This document shows, one piece after another, positions 35,586 to 49,015 of a stretch of DNA of 64,000 bases. The notes under the pieces are model-generated. The model saw only the letters and a list, made by a program, of their open reading frames with translations, made no database searches and was not told the origin of the DNA. The stretch is from assembly GCF_028453695.1 (NCBI RefSeq), contig NC_135779.1, forward strand, positions 11,668,831-11,732,830, read 5' to 3'. Numbering within the stretch: the stretch's first letter is position 1; the number at the start of each line of letters is the position of its first letter. Origin of the DNA: Augochlora pura. Its lineage: Eukaryota; Arthropoda; Insecta; Hymenoptera; Halictidae. Made by a program: the position numbers and the translations under genes.

Positions 35586-36423
35586 ATCTTGGAATTCAAG
35601 TAAACAGGCCGCTTTCGCATTCCGAGCCGCCATAACAAATTCTCATGGTGGACCGAGAGCGAGGGCACCGAAGGAGACACGATTATTTACACGATGCTCG
35701 GTCGTAATACACGGCGCTCGGGAACATTTTAAAAGCCGATGCAGGTTGTCGGCGCGGAAAGGTGGTCTCGTTAAAGCTCGGTGCTCGACTGAGAAATCTT
35801 TTTAAAAGGCCGGGGATCGCGTGGTGCGCAGCTCAGCTCGCGATTATCTCGTTTTCACGGTGGTGGCGCGCAACCGCCCGCCACTCCGGTGGTAATCTTA
35901 CAATTACCGGGCATCGGGAATCGGCCACGAAACCGAGCAATTAGGCTCTCGCCGATTCCAACGGGAAGGGCGAAACACGCCGTTCGTGCTGGCATGCGAA
36001 CGAAAGAATCGTGCACGCGTGCCCGCGACGATTGGATAAGTGCATTCCTGTAGTACGGTGTCCCTGTGAATAACGACCGAAGCACTTTCACATTATCGTA
36101 GGAACGGCGGGCACACAGGCGCTCGCGCGCACGCCTCGATGTCCTTTAGGCGCATTTACACAATTGCGACAGGAAATTCCATTACTTTCTGGCGACCGTC
36201 ATTGTTCCGAGTTTTTTAACCGCCCGCCGATTGCGGATGCTCTTTTAAAACATCCACTCCCTCGATAACGCCTGAATGCTGTCATTTTTATTTTCGCCGT
36301 TGCACTCCACCGTGTTTCGCGCGCACAGTTGCAGAGGAGCACTGCGACGGGCTGAAGTATTCGTGCGCCTTTTAAAACGAAATATATTTTTTCGAACTGG
36401 ACTGTAAACGACTTGCACTTCTT
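35586..36423. other. GC-rich, CpG-rich island
   Basis: GC-rich island with frames of 60-90 codons on both strands, unrecognised. It ends at the TTAA of the next element. Confidence 0.5.
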
Positions 36424-36647
36424 TTAACACCAGGTTTACGGAGTAATAAAAGCAGCCGTTTTATATTTGTTTATGAAAGTGACGATTTATTCTAATCGTT
36501 ATTGTAATCGATAAATAAATAAATATAAATAATTATAGTAAATATAATCGATAAATAAGCAATAAATGTATCTTTAAAATCTGAATAATAGTACGTTAAC
36601 AAATCAGTGACCCATCATTTTGACGGATTCCGTAAATCTAGTGTTAA
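36424..36647. mobile_element. TTAA-flanked MITE, family F
   Basis: TTAA at 36424-36427 and 36644-36647. Ends TTAACACCAGGTTTACGGA and, inverted, TTAACACTAGATTTACGGA, two differences. The termini match 16010-16404. The interior is rich in ATAAATAAATA. 224 bp, non-coding. Confidence 0.85.
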
Positions 36648-37390
36648 ATGTCGAACGAACGCAGTTTACTGTGCAACGGCTAGCATACTGTTCTTAGGTT
36701 TATTACTTGGATTAACAAAGAAATCAACAAACCTTTTTGTCAGAGCACGTAGCGGAAATTTAAACAATGCATTTTTAGGTCCATAGGTTTTCCATTTTTA
36801 CTAATTGCGAATTTAAAAAGAAATTTGTAGACAATGCCTAGTAACCTAATCTCTCCAATATGACAACGGTTATACTGTTTTAAAAGGTGTTCAAATAATT
36901 AATACGTGTCACTAAATATATAATTGTATTTTAAAACCAAATTACTTTTTCAAAATTGAACTTTTACAAAAATGTTTATGCGAAAATAGCATTTGGTTGG
37001 AGTGCCAAAGAGCTCACGTTTACCAACTCTTTTATTTTATTATTGAATTGTTCCTTAAGAAGTTACCGATACCTATACATAATGCATCGTTTTATTCGGA
37101 GATAAACATGTAATTTTTGTCATTTCACCCAACTGCAATATTTGGCTTTTCTGTTACAAAATGGAATTTCTTCTAAACGACAAAGAATAATTTTATTACG
37201 TTCTGTCACACATTTATATTATTTATATTCAAATGCAATAATTATACTTAACTGTCACAAATCGAAGGAATGGTAACCAACATATGACAAAAATATAACA
37301 AACAATACTTGTATGATTAATCTGCTAAATGTGCAGCCACCCTACTAATAAATTAGAAGAGCTGGGAACCCATTATGGCATATGGCTTAT
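36648..37390. other. AT-rich sequence, no gene seen
   Basis: No repeat or coding signal recognised. Confidence 0.55.
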
Positions 37391-37830
37391 GAAATAATTA
37401 GATCCTGCGAAGTCGGTACTTTCAAGCGAAACAAACAGGATTCTCGAAGATGAATATTCGAAATCGCCTTGAACATGGCTCGGGGATTCATCGAGCGACC
37501 GCGATGATCCGAGCTTGTCGGATCAAGATCCCTCGAATGTGAAAGTTTAACATTTTAATTAGCGGATCGGTTTCCTCTTGCATCACAAAGCTCGCGTGTA
37601 AACCGCGAGGCGAGGCTCGCTGTTTCCGGCAACCTCGAGTCTAGAATCATGCGTCGAACGTGCGAACAAATGTGTCGATAAGGAAACCATGGGAAGCCCA
37701 GTTTACGTATGAATTAGCATCCTAATCGTGATTAACGAGCAATGCCGATCGATGCTTTGTTACCACGCCGTTGGTTTTATGCGCTCGCGATAGTAATTGG
37801 ATATAGGTCGGCAGAATATCGAACTATAGA
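37391..37830. other. GC-moderate segment without long frames
   Basis: Less AT-rich, non-repetitive and with no notable open frame. TCATCGAGCGACCGCGATG-like sequence suggests unique DNA, a candidate for conserved noncoding sequence. Confidence 0.4.
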
Positions 37831-38600
37831 GAGATTGAAACTGTTACGGATTATCTATGTAGTGTTAACAATTCGCTAATGGATCTTTTCATATATTTTA
37901 ATTTGTTAAAATTTATAAAGTAAATCAATATTTGACGCAAAGGTCCACAGTTCATTTATTACCATTTATAGAACCGTGTTGTTCGAACAAATATTTATTT
38001 AAGACAATTATCCGATTGAATTATTTTAAGTCGAATATTTTATTTGGATCACGATTATTCAGTATTAGACATAATAATAAATTATTCTACCTATTTAATA
38101 CTATTTCAATAATTCTTTATTCCCTTAAATCATTTGAATAAAGATTGTACAATTATTCGAATAATAATGTGAATTAGATACCGATGCGACATTAAACTTT
38201 CACTAAAAAAACATATTGTTGATTGTTTCTGCTTTTCCGTAATTTTATATAAATATATTTATATAAATATATCCATATATATTTCAAATATTTATAGAAT
38301 TATATAGGCAGAAATAAATGACAGACGATATTTATACGGCAGAAATAAATTGATAAACTATGAAAAAAGCACATTATATTCTATAATTTTTATCAAAGTC
38401 GATTATTTTCCGTAGCGATACCATTATGAATAACTTGTTATTCGAAAGAACTCTGATTCGAATAAAATTATAGTCTAATAAATTCTTACTCGCATAAAAT
38501 CATAGTCGAATGAATTCTTATTCGAATAAAATCATAGTCGAATGAATTATTATTTATAATATTATATTGTTCGAATAATTTTCCATCTATACAAACTTTT
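37831..38600. other. AT-rich sequence with a 32-bp tandem repeat
   Basis: At about 38451-38560 three units share ATTCGAATAAAATCATAG and TCGAATGAATTCTTA with a period of about 32 bp. Otherwise AT-rich and noncoding. Confidence 0.65.
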
Positions 38601-40435
38601 ATTCCATTGCGTATGTACCCAAAAGTGGCAAATAAATCTGCCGACTCGCCGCGCGACTATCAATAAGCTGCTGTTTTACGTTGATCGAAAAGCAATTAGA
38701 TTCTCGACAAATTTGATCGTTCACTACTTTTTCTCGCGTTTTCTACTACTTCTATCATGGCAATCGGTTTTCGCGACGTTTATCTTTCTATCTGTCCCCT
38801 TCACTCCGCGTTTACGTTTTCCGTTCTCTATTGCTTAAGCCAGCGCAAGACGCAATAAAGGAAATAGTCACACGGCCGAGAGAAAATTGGAACTCATAAC
38901 GAACCTTTAGGTCATTGCGCTGACGTAGCACTGGCCGCCCATTGAAATCGCTGTACGTGCTATTCGCTGACCCAGAATTGTTTCGTGTTCACCCTGTTAT
39001 CCAGAAACCCGAGTTTGTTCAATTACGCGAGCGGTGTTAGTTCATTATGACAAATTCACTTTACTGTCTATAGCGAGCTGACTGTTGGTAGCTCTACACT
39101 GGAACAACGGTATTGTATTCGTGCGATATTGTAGCTACGTTACAATAGAATGTACATTTCTCGGCACTCGGCTACTTCATTAAATAACGCATCGGTATTG
39201 CAAAACTGTAGAGAATTTTAGGGAAAGAGTATAAGATGTTATGGAAGTGAACTTTCAACTGTTTCCTATTTATACCCTCGAAATGCTGTTACAGCAGAAG
39301 TTGCACAATACTGCGATAATTAAACGTGTCTACCAGATAATCTAATTGCAAGAATGTATCGCCATTAGTGCTAGCTAGATCTACTTTACTTTTATTAGAA
39401 CGAGAAACGTTTAGAAATAACTCGTTTAAAAAATAAATAAAGTTTTGATGTAAAATTTAATTACACATGTGGTTTTTAAAAATTATGTTTCTAAGCAAAT
39501 GCAATATTTTCTCTTCATTTTTAAGATATATCCTATTTTAATGCTATAACCTGAAAATATTTTAACCCTCCGACTATAACCTTCTGACTTTAATTCTATA
39601 ACTTCTCCCACAAATTTTAAGCATTTAAACTAATGGTTCACACAACAGAAGATCAAAATATAACATTCATTGTTCCATTATTCAAGTTTTTAATCACACA
39701 ATGACTAATTATCATCGAATGTCTGCCTGACATACCTAGACTGGAGATCATAATTAACCAAATGAAGATTAAACAATTTAGACCATAAATGTCTAATACA
39801 TGTTTGCTAAGAAAATGTAATTTTACACAATCCAAGCATAGGATCATATTCGACGACTGTTGGAACTGTGTATTTAAAACAGTTAGAAAACTGTATAAAT
39901 CTCTGTCACAAAGAATGTTGGAAGTAAAACTAAAAACACATATTATAAAAAAACAAAAGAAAAGAATTCTGTGCTGATTCTTTACGAAAAACTTAATCTG
40001 TGTTACAGTTTTGTCACACCTGTATTTTTTACAACATTAGCATTACTGTAAAACAGTAAAAATATTGGCTAATTTTATACATGTCGATATATTAATTAAA
40101 ATATAATTCTAACGTATTAATTAAAACATTAATTAGAATATATAAATTGTATATATATACAAAAATCTTGCACCACGTGTCCATGATTTGAAAAAACAGA
40201 AATTCGTAGGTGTCGCATAATTTTGTCGCAGTTCGTACAACATAACAAATACGCTTATTTCAAACCTAGTTAAACTGATTTCACTAATATGCTTACTAAT
40301 ATACCCTTTACATTAGTATATATATGCTTTACAAATATACGCTTCATTCAAATATGAAGCCCCTAACAGAGGCTCGTCTGCAGCCTAAAGAAACATATTC
40401 TTGAAAATACATTTCCCATGACAAATGACAATGGA
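38601..40435. other. Long noncoding stretch
   Basis: 38601-39070 is GC-moderate and non-repetitive; 39071-40435 is AT-rich. The frames are short (62-64 codons) and unrecognised. Confidence 0.5.
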
Positions 40436-40990
40436 CCTCGAACCCCGTGTTCTCGGTGTTGCTACCGCACCCTAATCGCAGTATACGACACCCACAGGCA
40501 GAGAAGAACGTGTGACGTTACCGCCGAAACAACAACCCCTCCCTGAAACGCCACCAGTCAGCTTTTCATTCGCGCTCCGCATCGCGTCGGTGGAAAGAGG
40601 AGACGGTCCCCATGGCGCACGGGGTGTACACCCGCCTATCCCACCCATAGAAACGCTCCCGTCCAGCGAACCTTACGCGCTCTACGCGTCGAACGATAAA
40701 CGAATGGCTCTCGAAGCGTGGTCGAATTAGCCGCGTTACAGCGGCCTGCAGTTTGTCCGCCGGATATTTGCGCGTACTTTATCCAGCATTCATTTTCGAT
40801 CGAGTGGCGACAATAGCGTCACGGCCACGCATGGTAAATGGCCTTGCCGCGCGTCGAGTCGCAGTGCCGTTTCAAACTGTCGATTGTTTTTTAATGCACA
40901 GACTTTTTTTTTACCGCGCTTTCGTTCGACGAGCTTCGAACAATTTGGCTGCAATCGTCGGAAGGTACGGTGATTTATTATCTTGATGGT
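40436..40990. other. GC-rich, CpG-rich island
   Basis: GC-rich island with frames of 72 and 77 codons plus, unrecognised. Proline-rich translation only. Confidence 0.5.
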
Positions 40991-43040
40991 TTTTTAATAT
41001 TTTATTGGAGTCAAGTTACATCATATCAGACGTCGGCGAGTAACCTGTTTAAGAATTACGTTTGTTTTTATAGTAATTAGAATTATAATTTTTAATTTTT
41101 ATGTTCAAATTTTGTTTGCAGTCCATGAAAGTCCATTTTACAGATTTAAATGAATTATTTGAACCAATTTCTACGTAGACCATCGATGTATGTGTTCGCA
41201 AATATTTATGAAAAATGTATTTGCCAAAAATATGTCTGCAAAGAATATATCTGCCACGTTTCATCCTTCTACTAAATGTTTGTGAAACTGGATACACTTT
41301 GTTGCACGGTGTATCGGTAAACCGAAAACAGAAAATCGTAAAATAAACTACGCGATTACAAAGAGAATAGTAACATTCACGAAATTCGCCGTTATGGTTT
41401 CTATCTTTCATTTTATTAATAAATTTTATTTAATGCTTTCATAGTCATTGATCAATTTAACCTTGATCGTCGTATCTTTGCATTTCCAGTTTATTTACGT
41501 TTTCTTGCAAACCGTAGCCATTCTTTTTAAACCTGTCCAATTTTAAGGGGTACGTGAATTAGAATTCACTTTTTTTTTGTTTAAACTATATACGACGTTT
41601 TTCCTATTGAACATTCGCAATTGCGTGCTAAAAGAGTTGGACCACTTTCTAACATTGAAAAAGTTCGAGATAAGATATAACAGCCTCGCACAACACTGTT
41701 ATCGGTGCCTATTTATGGACTTATTTTTATGACATTATAACAACATAAATGTTCGATGTTCACCGAATACTACGTGGGCCAGTGAACGATAAGGGGATGA
41801 AATATATTACCGTGACTCGCAGATTTTCCCGTATTATATTGCATCATATTACCTGGCCAAATTATCCGTGAAATCCGAATCTTGATATTAAAATTGCAAA
41901 AAATTTGTAACAGCAAAATATAAATAATAATGATAAGCACATTGGGATACCCTGCCATTTATGCGAATCACTAACGCGTAAAATAGAAATTGTTAAAATC
42001 ATTATTATTTTGGACATATTAAAATTATTAAAAGAACTAAACTGCAATATATTACAGTTAATATAAACAATTTTTACTATGCAGAAAAATTCACAGATTA
42101 TTCTTTGCAACTGTATAAGTAATTAAGGCTGTAAAAATTCTCAATTTAATAACTAAATGGATGAATTAAAGTTATTACATTTATTACAGAAAATTGTGCT
42201 TTTTCGACTACATTGTAAATATCTGTAATAATAAAACAAATAAATGCATTCCCACCTGCTGCTCCAGCTAAAGGACAACAAAGCAATTTCCAGCTGAGAA
42301 ATGCTTCATAAAAATACATGTGATGCTGAAAAAGTAATTCTTTGCAGTAGAAAATTATAAGCATATAATAGCGACTCATTCATGAGTTTCGATTTATTAT
42401 TACTCAAGCCTTTATCGCATTGTTTGCAGAACGGATCAAGCATTAAGTTTCCCACAAAAACGTCTAAAAAATCATTTATTTTGTACGTAACTACATGGTA
42501 GAAATTTAGGAAACACTGATTTATTAAAAAGAACATCATTACAATATTGTTATGAAAAAGAAAAGCGGAACAGTAAAATTTTGAATATTAAAATTCTCTA
42601 TTATACAAATATTTCTATTATTATACATACATATTAATCAATAAGATAGTGGAGCTGTTTGCTATAGGGTAACCAATTACTGTGTTTTTGGTTCGTTTTC
42701 AGTCATAATTAACCTTATATTTATCGCATAAGATATAATAAATTTTCTAATTCTTTCGTATCCTTTTTAATAAAAAAATTGAATATGTCTTATTCTTTAT
42801 AAACATAATATCTCGCAAAGAGAAATTCTGTTCCGTGAAAGATGTCGATCGTGTCGATTTTTTAAATTTTAATAAATATTTTCAACTTGATAATATTCCT
42901 GCTAGTGTCGAGACGAATTCAACGACTTGCTTATGCATAACCTCATTATAATATAGCATACTATACTGTAGCATATTATACTATAAAGCGAATATAGCTT
43001 AAGCCTTGTTACATTGCTAAAACAATTTTAGTCGCAAACA
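40991..43040. other. Long AT-rich noncoding stretch
   Basis: Minus-strand frames of 120 codons (41049-41411), 82, 77 and 77 codons occur, but none has a recognisable motif. A dispersed core motif lies at 42067. A GTAGCATATTATACTATA-like diverged repeat occurs near 42955-42985. Confidence 0.45.
42067..42101 (+). repeat. Dispersed core motif
   Basis: ACAATTTTTACTATGCAG then AAAAATTCACAGATTA matches the consensus with several changes. Confidence 0.5.
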
Positions 43041-43865
43041 GTAAATTCCTAGACCGCCGTGCTTAGTGCGACGCGAGAAAAACAAGCGAGATGTAATTGG
43101 TAAAGCGCAAGGAGGTTGCAGGAAACCAATAGAAACGTTGTCTCACGGCAATGTTCCTTTGTGGCGCGAAGTCCTGTGCGGCGTGCACGGTGGCCGCAGA
43201 GATAAGGAGGGAAGTTCGGATCGCGAACAACGGACCGTCAAAGCGCTCCTTTGTCAATGGGATGGAAACGTGCCCCCGGAAACGTAACCGCGTTCCCCCG
43301 AAATTCGCTTTCTCCCCATTTAGATTATTAATAACCGCGTGCGCGCGAGGAAACGCTGCCGAAAGGATTCCGACCTGGGCAAAACAGCCGGCGGCGCACC
43401 TGTAATTAAGTGAAATCGCAAACGACGGCTCGGACCGAATTATTTTCACACCTCTGCGACGGCTACGGAAATCAATAGCCGACGCATCTCGACCGTCGGG
43501 ACGATCCGCCAGGCCCGATGTCGAAATTATTTTCGATCGTCGACGACGGGTCCCGTTGGAGCGACGGGCGCGACGGTTTCGGCTCGAAGAAAATTAGGTT
43601 CGTTCGTATGGAAACTAAACATTCGGGTTTTATATTAACTGTGCAAACTATCGGGCCGCGGCGTTTCAATATCACGCCTAGCACGATCATTCGCAGCGTC
43701 GCCTCGTTCGAATTCTGTAGGTGCTGGAATTGGAAAAAGCGAGACTTCGCGTCGCGGAAGGATCGGGCAAACTTCGGTGGCGGAATCGTTCGTTCGCTGA
43801 ATTGGCGGCAGTATTTGTATAAAGGGTGCTTCACTTACGCGTAACCTCTTTATCATCTTCTTCAA
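43041..43865. other. GC-rich, CpG-rich island
   Basis: Large island with overlapping frames on both strands (128 and 120 codons minus, 108 and 84 plus). No domain recognised. The simultaneous openness of both strands argues for base composition rather than coding. Confidence 0.45.
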
Positions 43866-44505
43866 CTTTTATAACGTGAAAAATTTATTTTCGTAATTTT
43901 CAAGGTCGTCGATGTTTTTTAACAACCACATATATTTTCGTACTGCATCGGGTAGCTCGTAAAAAATACGCTCAAGTATGGGCCGTGATGTGACCTACAA
44001 GTGACCTTAAATTGCAAAAAGTAATGGTAAGACTTAAATTTCGTATGAAAATTGACATAACCTTAACATTCCATACACGCATTCAATATAAATTATTTTC
44101 GTATAACTTCAGCTTAACTTTCTTAAAAGAAAAACAACAATGAATCAATAAATAATAAAGTTCTATCTAACTGAAGGGAGAAAGACGTTAAAGAAGAATT
44201 ACTCGAGGAAATTACGTACGATAATGTATTTATTAATAGCAATGTAATCCCTGCTGACACCTGTCTGTTAAAGTAAAAGAATTTGTCTTGGACAGTGACA
44301 ATGTAACATAATTTTAAACACGAAGGGAATATCCTGCCCTGTCTCGTGCACGAAGGACGATAGGGTTTCACAAAGGACACGAGCAACATCTTTGTCCTCG
44401 TCGGCGGCACGCATGTAAGTCCAAACTTGACACTTTAAACACTGGATTCGTCCACCTGTGAATTCAGAGAACAAATGGCTACAGGAAATACATTCAGCTT
44501 CATCA
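43866..44505. other. Mixed sequence, no gene seen
   Basis: AT-rich to 44310, then GC-moderate. Minus frames of 95 and 68 codons at 44123-44474 are unrecognised. Confidence 0.45.
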
Positions 44506-44695
44506 CGGACGTCCTTTCAAGAGCCTTTGTGCCTATTCCGATGAAGGACAGTTTTCTTTCGTTTCTGATCGGCCTGAGATTCAATTATTTTTTCGCCACC
44601 GGCTACCTTTCAAGAATCTTTGTCCCATTCGGACGAAGGACAGTTTTCTTTCGTTTCTTCGTTCGCCGCTCGAGATCCAATTATTTTTGCAAGAA
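44506..44695. repeat. Diverged tandem duplication, unit about 96 bp
   Basis: Two copies of CTTTCAAGA(G/A), each followed by GAAGGACAGTTTTCTTTCGT and then by GA(T/G)ATTCAATTATTTTT-like sequence, starting near 44514 and 44608. A 106-codon plus frame spans both copies and looks like a by-product of the repeat. Confidence 0.75.
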
Positions 44696-46150
44696 ACGGC
44701 ACGTATCTCCGTTTAACCCTTCAGCGGCGGCCATTGTTAGATCTATCCGGATCCTTGCTCACTCTTTCCACGAGTATTTTAACTTACTTCTTTGAGATCG
44801 ATGTTAATTCTCTTAGCAATCTTAATCTTTTATGTACCGGAAGCACGCTGTCGATTTATGGAAATCGGAATTCGGCAGCTTGGAATTCTTTAAGAACGTT
44901 TCAAAAAAGGGGACCGCAATATTCCTGAAATTTTTATCTAAAAAAAAAGTCTACTAATAGTTTTCCAATGAGTGAAATGTCAATATAAATAGCTAATATA
45001 AATATAATAGCTAGGAGCTAAAATAAACTGTTGTAACTATTTTTGAAATAATCGTGCCTTGATGCTTATTACATTACTATTAGTTGCAAAATATTAGTTC
45101 TAAGCAACAGTTGAATTAATGCAATAGCGTTTGTTTTCTTATTTTTATTGGTTACTAATTACTGATATTAAACAAGTAACCCAAATGTTCTGATTAGCGT
45201 CGTCTCCGTTTTCGTTATCTTATAAAGCTAAAAAAAGTGGCCTTCTAGGTTGGAGACGAATAACCTTACTTTACAGATCACAAATATAATTCTTAAATAC
45301 AAAACATTCATAGACAACGTTACTACACTCTGAATTTCTGTCGAGTCGGTTCGTAAGCACGTGCGATTTTAATTTCGATCTTATCCCGCATAATAGCGCA
45401 ACAGGCGTCTATTGAGCGATTATTTACTTATTTGTTCCATGTGAGTGATATAGCGATTAAATTCCTGAGAATCATAGAGTATCAAGTTAACAAGGATGAA
45501 CACCACCGACATATTTTGCTGTACGACGAAATTCGTGATCAACTTTTTGAAAACTATGGAACGCCAAGTTAACAGGAATGAAAATTTACGTTTTAATAGC
45601 ACAGGTAAACATGTTCACTATAGCGTGAACATACTTTATTGCTTGCAAAAATTGATATAATATCTGCAATTACAAGTTACTAGCTGTTCGCTAAAGTGTG
45701 AGTTCGCTTCTCTGCTGGTAAAAGTTATTACAGTATTTACAATCGTAAATGTCAGAAGTAAGTCACCGGACTTAATCACTACGTGGCGAATATTCTGCGT
45801 CATCGAAAAAATGTTTCGGAAGGACATAATTAAGTAATTAGCTTCACGTAAATACAAGTTCGACTGAAAATACTCGCGGCGATACGTAAGTAGGTTACAA
45901 TAGCCGTCTGAATCGACTACGCGTGTAGATGAAGAGTGACGGTAGCTTACCAGTTTAACAGCGAGCACGGCGAACGACGGGTCAATAGATAGGTGTAACT
46001 GCAGACACAGAACTGCCGGAAACGTGTTCGCCACGCATGACACGCATCACAGATAAGGGACACGCATCGACGACCGCGTTCGTGCACGAGTTTACAAACC
46101 GTTAAAAGCACCCTTGGTTCTGGTCGAATTTCGATACAAAAAAAATAGAA
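44696..46150. other. Mixed noncoding sequence
   Basis: TTAACCCTTCAGCGGCGGCC at 44713 resembles a TTAA-element end but lacks a partner. ATGTTCAC-TATAGC-GTGAACAT at 45610-45631 is a perfect 8-bp inverted repeat. A 135-codon minus frame (45636-46043) is open but unrecognised. Confidence 0.4.
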
Positions 46151-47130
46151 CCTACATTCCCAACCCCGTTCTCGCCTGGAAAATTTGCCGCTAGCTTCTC
46201 ACTGCCCTCTACAAACTCTGGCCGCTCTCAATAAGCTGCAAACTTTCATACGATCCGAGGGGGGAAAAAAGGATTTTATTTCGTCCATTTGTAATTGACG
46301 AGATTTTATTTATTCTTTAAGATATTTGTCAAGATTAACGTGATCTATTACGTGATCTGTTGTCGAAGCATCGATAATTTTGTTTATTATCCTCTATTTA
46401 TATAATACTAATAAATAGTTACGCAATATAAACGATATCATGCGAAATTTTGCTACTTTTACAGTTGTCACGTGTGCGGTATTATTCTAAACGCAGCAAT
46501 AATGAAGTGATTTTTCTAGAACAGGAATAATAGACGACAGTAGCATCGATAAATTTTATTTGCAATAAATAGTCTGCGAATCTAAATATTCGAAAATCAC
46601 TTTTTTAAAAATCAGTATCAGATACAAATCTAGTTTATCGACTAATTTATTAAGAAAATTTCTTACAGCGGACTTCATGCAATTATAGTAAGTGGGTGAA
46701 TGTCAATTATTTTCGTTAAATTGATATGTTCGAGGGACAAATTGTTCATATTTTATATTTAATATTGTAATACTATATCTAGTAACTTAATAAAATATTA
46801 TCATCAGAAATCGATGCAATCAATGCAGAAAATTTACATTTTGCATGAAAATATCATTCTGTGTTTTAAAATCATATAAACAAAATTAATTTATATAGAT
46901 CCACAATTTAATACCAGATATACTAATATTGTTACTCATTTAAGAAATTCTACACAGTTTGCAAGATTTCATCCAATCGCAAGTAGTTGTAATAATTTCC
47001 TTACATCCAACATTCTCCAACACATTGAAACGTCTTGTTAACCATTGAAAAGTACTATAAAAAAGCTTAAAAAGATCTAGACGATTTTTTTCGATCGTCT
47101 TACAGAAACCAGCAATTTTTTAACAAACAA
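46151..47130. other. AT-rich sequence, no gene seen
   Basis: AT-rich, with a dispersed core motif at 46827 and a weaker one near 46549-46580 (TTTTATTTGC then AATAGTCTGCG). Confidence 0.55.
46827..46863 (+). repeat. Dispersed core motif
   Basis: GAAAATTTACATTTTG then CATGAAAATATCATTCTGT: the left half is good, the right half diverged. Confidence 0.45.
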
Positions 47131-47640
47131 TTTCCCCGTCAGGATACCGCACACCAGAATAGAATTTCATATTGCGAGTTTGCGGGAGGGTGTACTCGCG
47201 TCAAAGAGATACCATCGTTGTTTCCAACGAACCGTGGAAAATGTTGAATACCAGATGCGTGCATCGTTGCACCGTTGCGTCCGCGCGCGCGGCACCGCGA
47301 TCGTGAATTTTTCCAAAACGAATGCCTCTTTATTTGCCCTGCGCGCACCGGGTCGATTGCTTTCGACCCCGGCAACCAATCTCGAGAATTTTCCGATCGA
47401 TCGAACGATCCTAGGTGTCGGATCGCTAATTTTTCATGGTCAATGTGGGACACCAATTTCGCGAATTTATTTTACTCCGGAAAGGAATTCGCACGGCACG
47501 AATGTCTCTCGCTCCGATAAGGAAAATGATAGCGATAGTTGACCTTATCTTGAATACATTGGGGAATGGATGCAGAATTATGGCAGGCACTGGGGCTGCG
47601 CGCATATTAATGCTCGTGCATTCGCGGCAACTTTAGGTAT
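47131..47640. other. GC-rich, CpG-rich island
   Basis: Overlapping frames of 120, 81 and 66 codons plus and 105 and 70 minus. None recognised. Confidence 0.5.
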
Positions 47641-47835
47641 CTCGGTAATTTCAAATAGAGCCCAGTGTTACCGTCTGTGTAATATAATGTTGGTTTGTTG
47701 TCGATATTTTTGTCTAAATTGTAGCAATTTTTAGAATAGTTGAACAGGAACATATTCGCAAAGATAAAAGGAAGTGTTATAAAATAGGTTTACTTAACGA
47801 AAGACGAAAGGCAGTGCACGCGTGTTATATTGTAA

Positions 47836-48154
47836 TTAACCCTTTCGGTACGAGCACTCTGTCCGCCATGACACTCTCGCTGTACGAGGCCCCGCGCCGA
47901 AAATTGCCACCGCACATGACGACTCCTCCTTTATAAGAAAATATTTCCTAAGCGTTAAAGAAAAACTGTGCTTAATAAAACGACATTTTTTAACAAAAGT
48001 GTTGCTTGTAACTTAAGAGATATTCAGAGGTACTTATATAAAATTCTGTTATTTATACCGGTCATCGCACGTGCGCCGGATATATCCGGCGCTCGTCCAG
48101 AGCGGTCGTCGCGCGGACGCCGGATATATCCGGCACTCGTACCGAAAGGGTTAA
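47836..48154. mobile_element. TTAA-flanked MITE, family C
   Basis: TTAA at 47836-47839 and 48151-48154. The termini TTAACCCTTTCGGTACGAG are identical on both sides over 19 bases. The perfect 16-bp palindrome GCCGGATATATCCGGC occurs twice near the right end (48075-48090 and 48119-48134). 319 bp, non-coding. TTAA and CCCTTT ends indicate a piggyBac-like element moved by a transposase encoded elsewhere. Confidence 0.92.
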
Positions 48155-48414
48155 AGCAGACCTCGATTTTATATATTCTAGATTATTAGGAAAATTAGTA
48201 TACCCAGTATACCTTTTATATCGTAGCTGTATTATGTAACAAATATTACTATATGATAATAGTTATTTCATTAATACTAAATTAATAGTATTAACAATCC
48301 TAGAGGGTTTTCCAATAGATACGGGTCGATGTTGACAGTCTGTAGCGGCCATGTTGTTTTGAATGCGTCGATTAAATCTGTTGTTTACAATTCAGTCGGT
48401 TATGCCAAATCACC

Positions 48415-49011
48415 ATGGCAAGTTACACGATTAAGAAGCACGCCCAAATGATAAAATTGTATTATTAAAATGTGTGTTCGTTAGTGAAAACGTTGCGCCC
48501 ATTTTATGGTAGACGCGGTGGCCGTTCAAAGTCGATCCTCCAACGTTTGGTGGCCAAATTCTAAACGATCGATTCGGTAAATGATCAGCCAACACTCGTA
48601 CGTCAACGGAAAGCCAAATCGGCCGAGAACATCGCCGCTGTCCGTGAAAGTGTGCAGGAGAACCCGCAGGCAGTCAATTCCTCGCCGTGCACAAGAACTT
48701 GGTCTTTCGCAGTCTTCAACTTGGCGAATTTTGCATCTGGACTTGGGCCTACACCTGTACAAGAACCAACTGACCCAGGAACTTAAAGTTAATGACCACA
48801 GACAACGCCGTTTGTTTGCTGACTGGAATTGGCCACCAAGATCGTGCGATTTCACCCCTCTAGACTTCTTCTTGTGGGGTTTTCTGAAGTCGCAGGTCTA
48901 TACCAGTAAGCCACAGCCGGAGCTATGCGACAAAGTCATTGATAATTGGACCTCTCCAATACGAGCCGCCGTGCAAAGCCGCTAGGGACATTTGAACGAT
49001 GTCATATTCCA
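48415..49011 (+). pseudogene. Mariner/Tc1-type transposase pseudogene, internally deleted
   Basis: Reading from the ATG at 48415, recognisable blocks appear in shifted frames. They are MASYTIKKHAQ (N-terminus), PFYGRRGGRSKS, then a stop, DQPTLVRQRKAKSAENIAA, a frameshift, the helix-turn-helix region RRAQELGLSQSSTWRIL, and the YKNQLTQELKVNDH segment. Directly after RRLFADWN comes WPPRSCDFTPLDFFLWG, which holds the third catalytic acidic residue. The part that should carry the first two catalytic aspartates is missing. The C-terminal block HLNDVIFH follows an in-frame stop and ends where the inner element inserted. It cannot encode an active enzyme. Confidence 0.88.
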
Positions 49012-49015
49012 TATA

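Noticed and set aside
45636..46043. 135-codon minus-strand frame
   Set aside because: Open in fairly AT-rich DNA, so mildly notable, but no motif, splice or polyadenylation context supports it.
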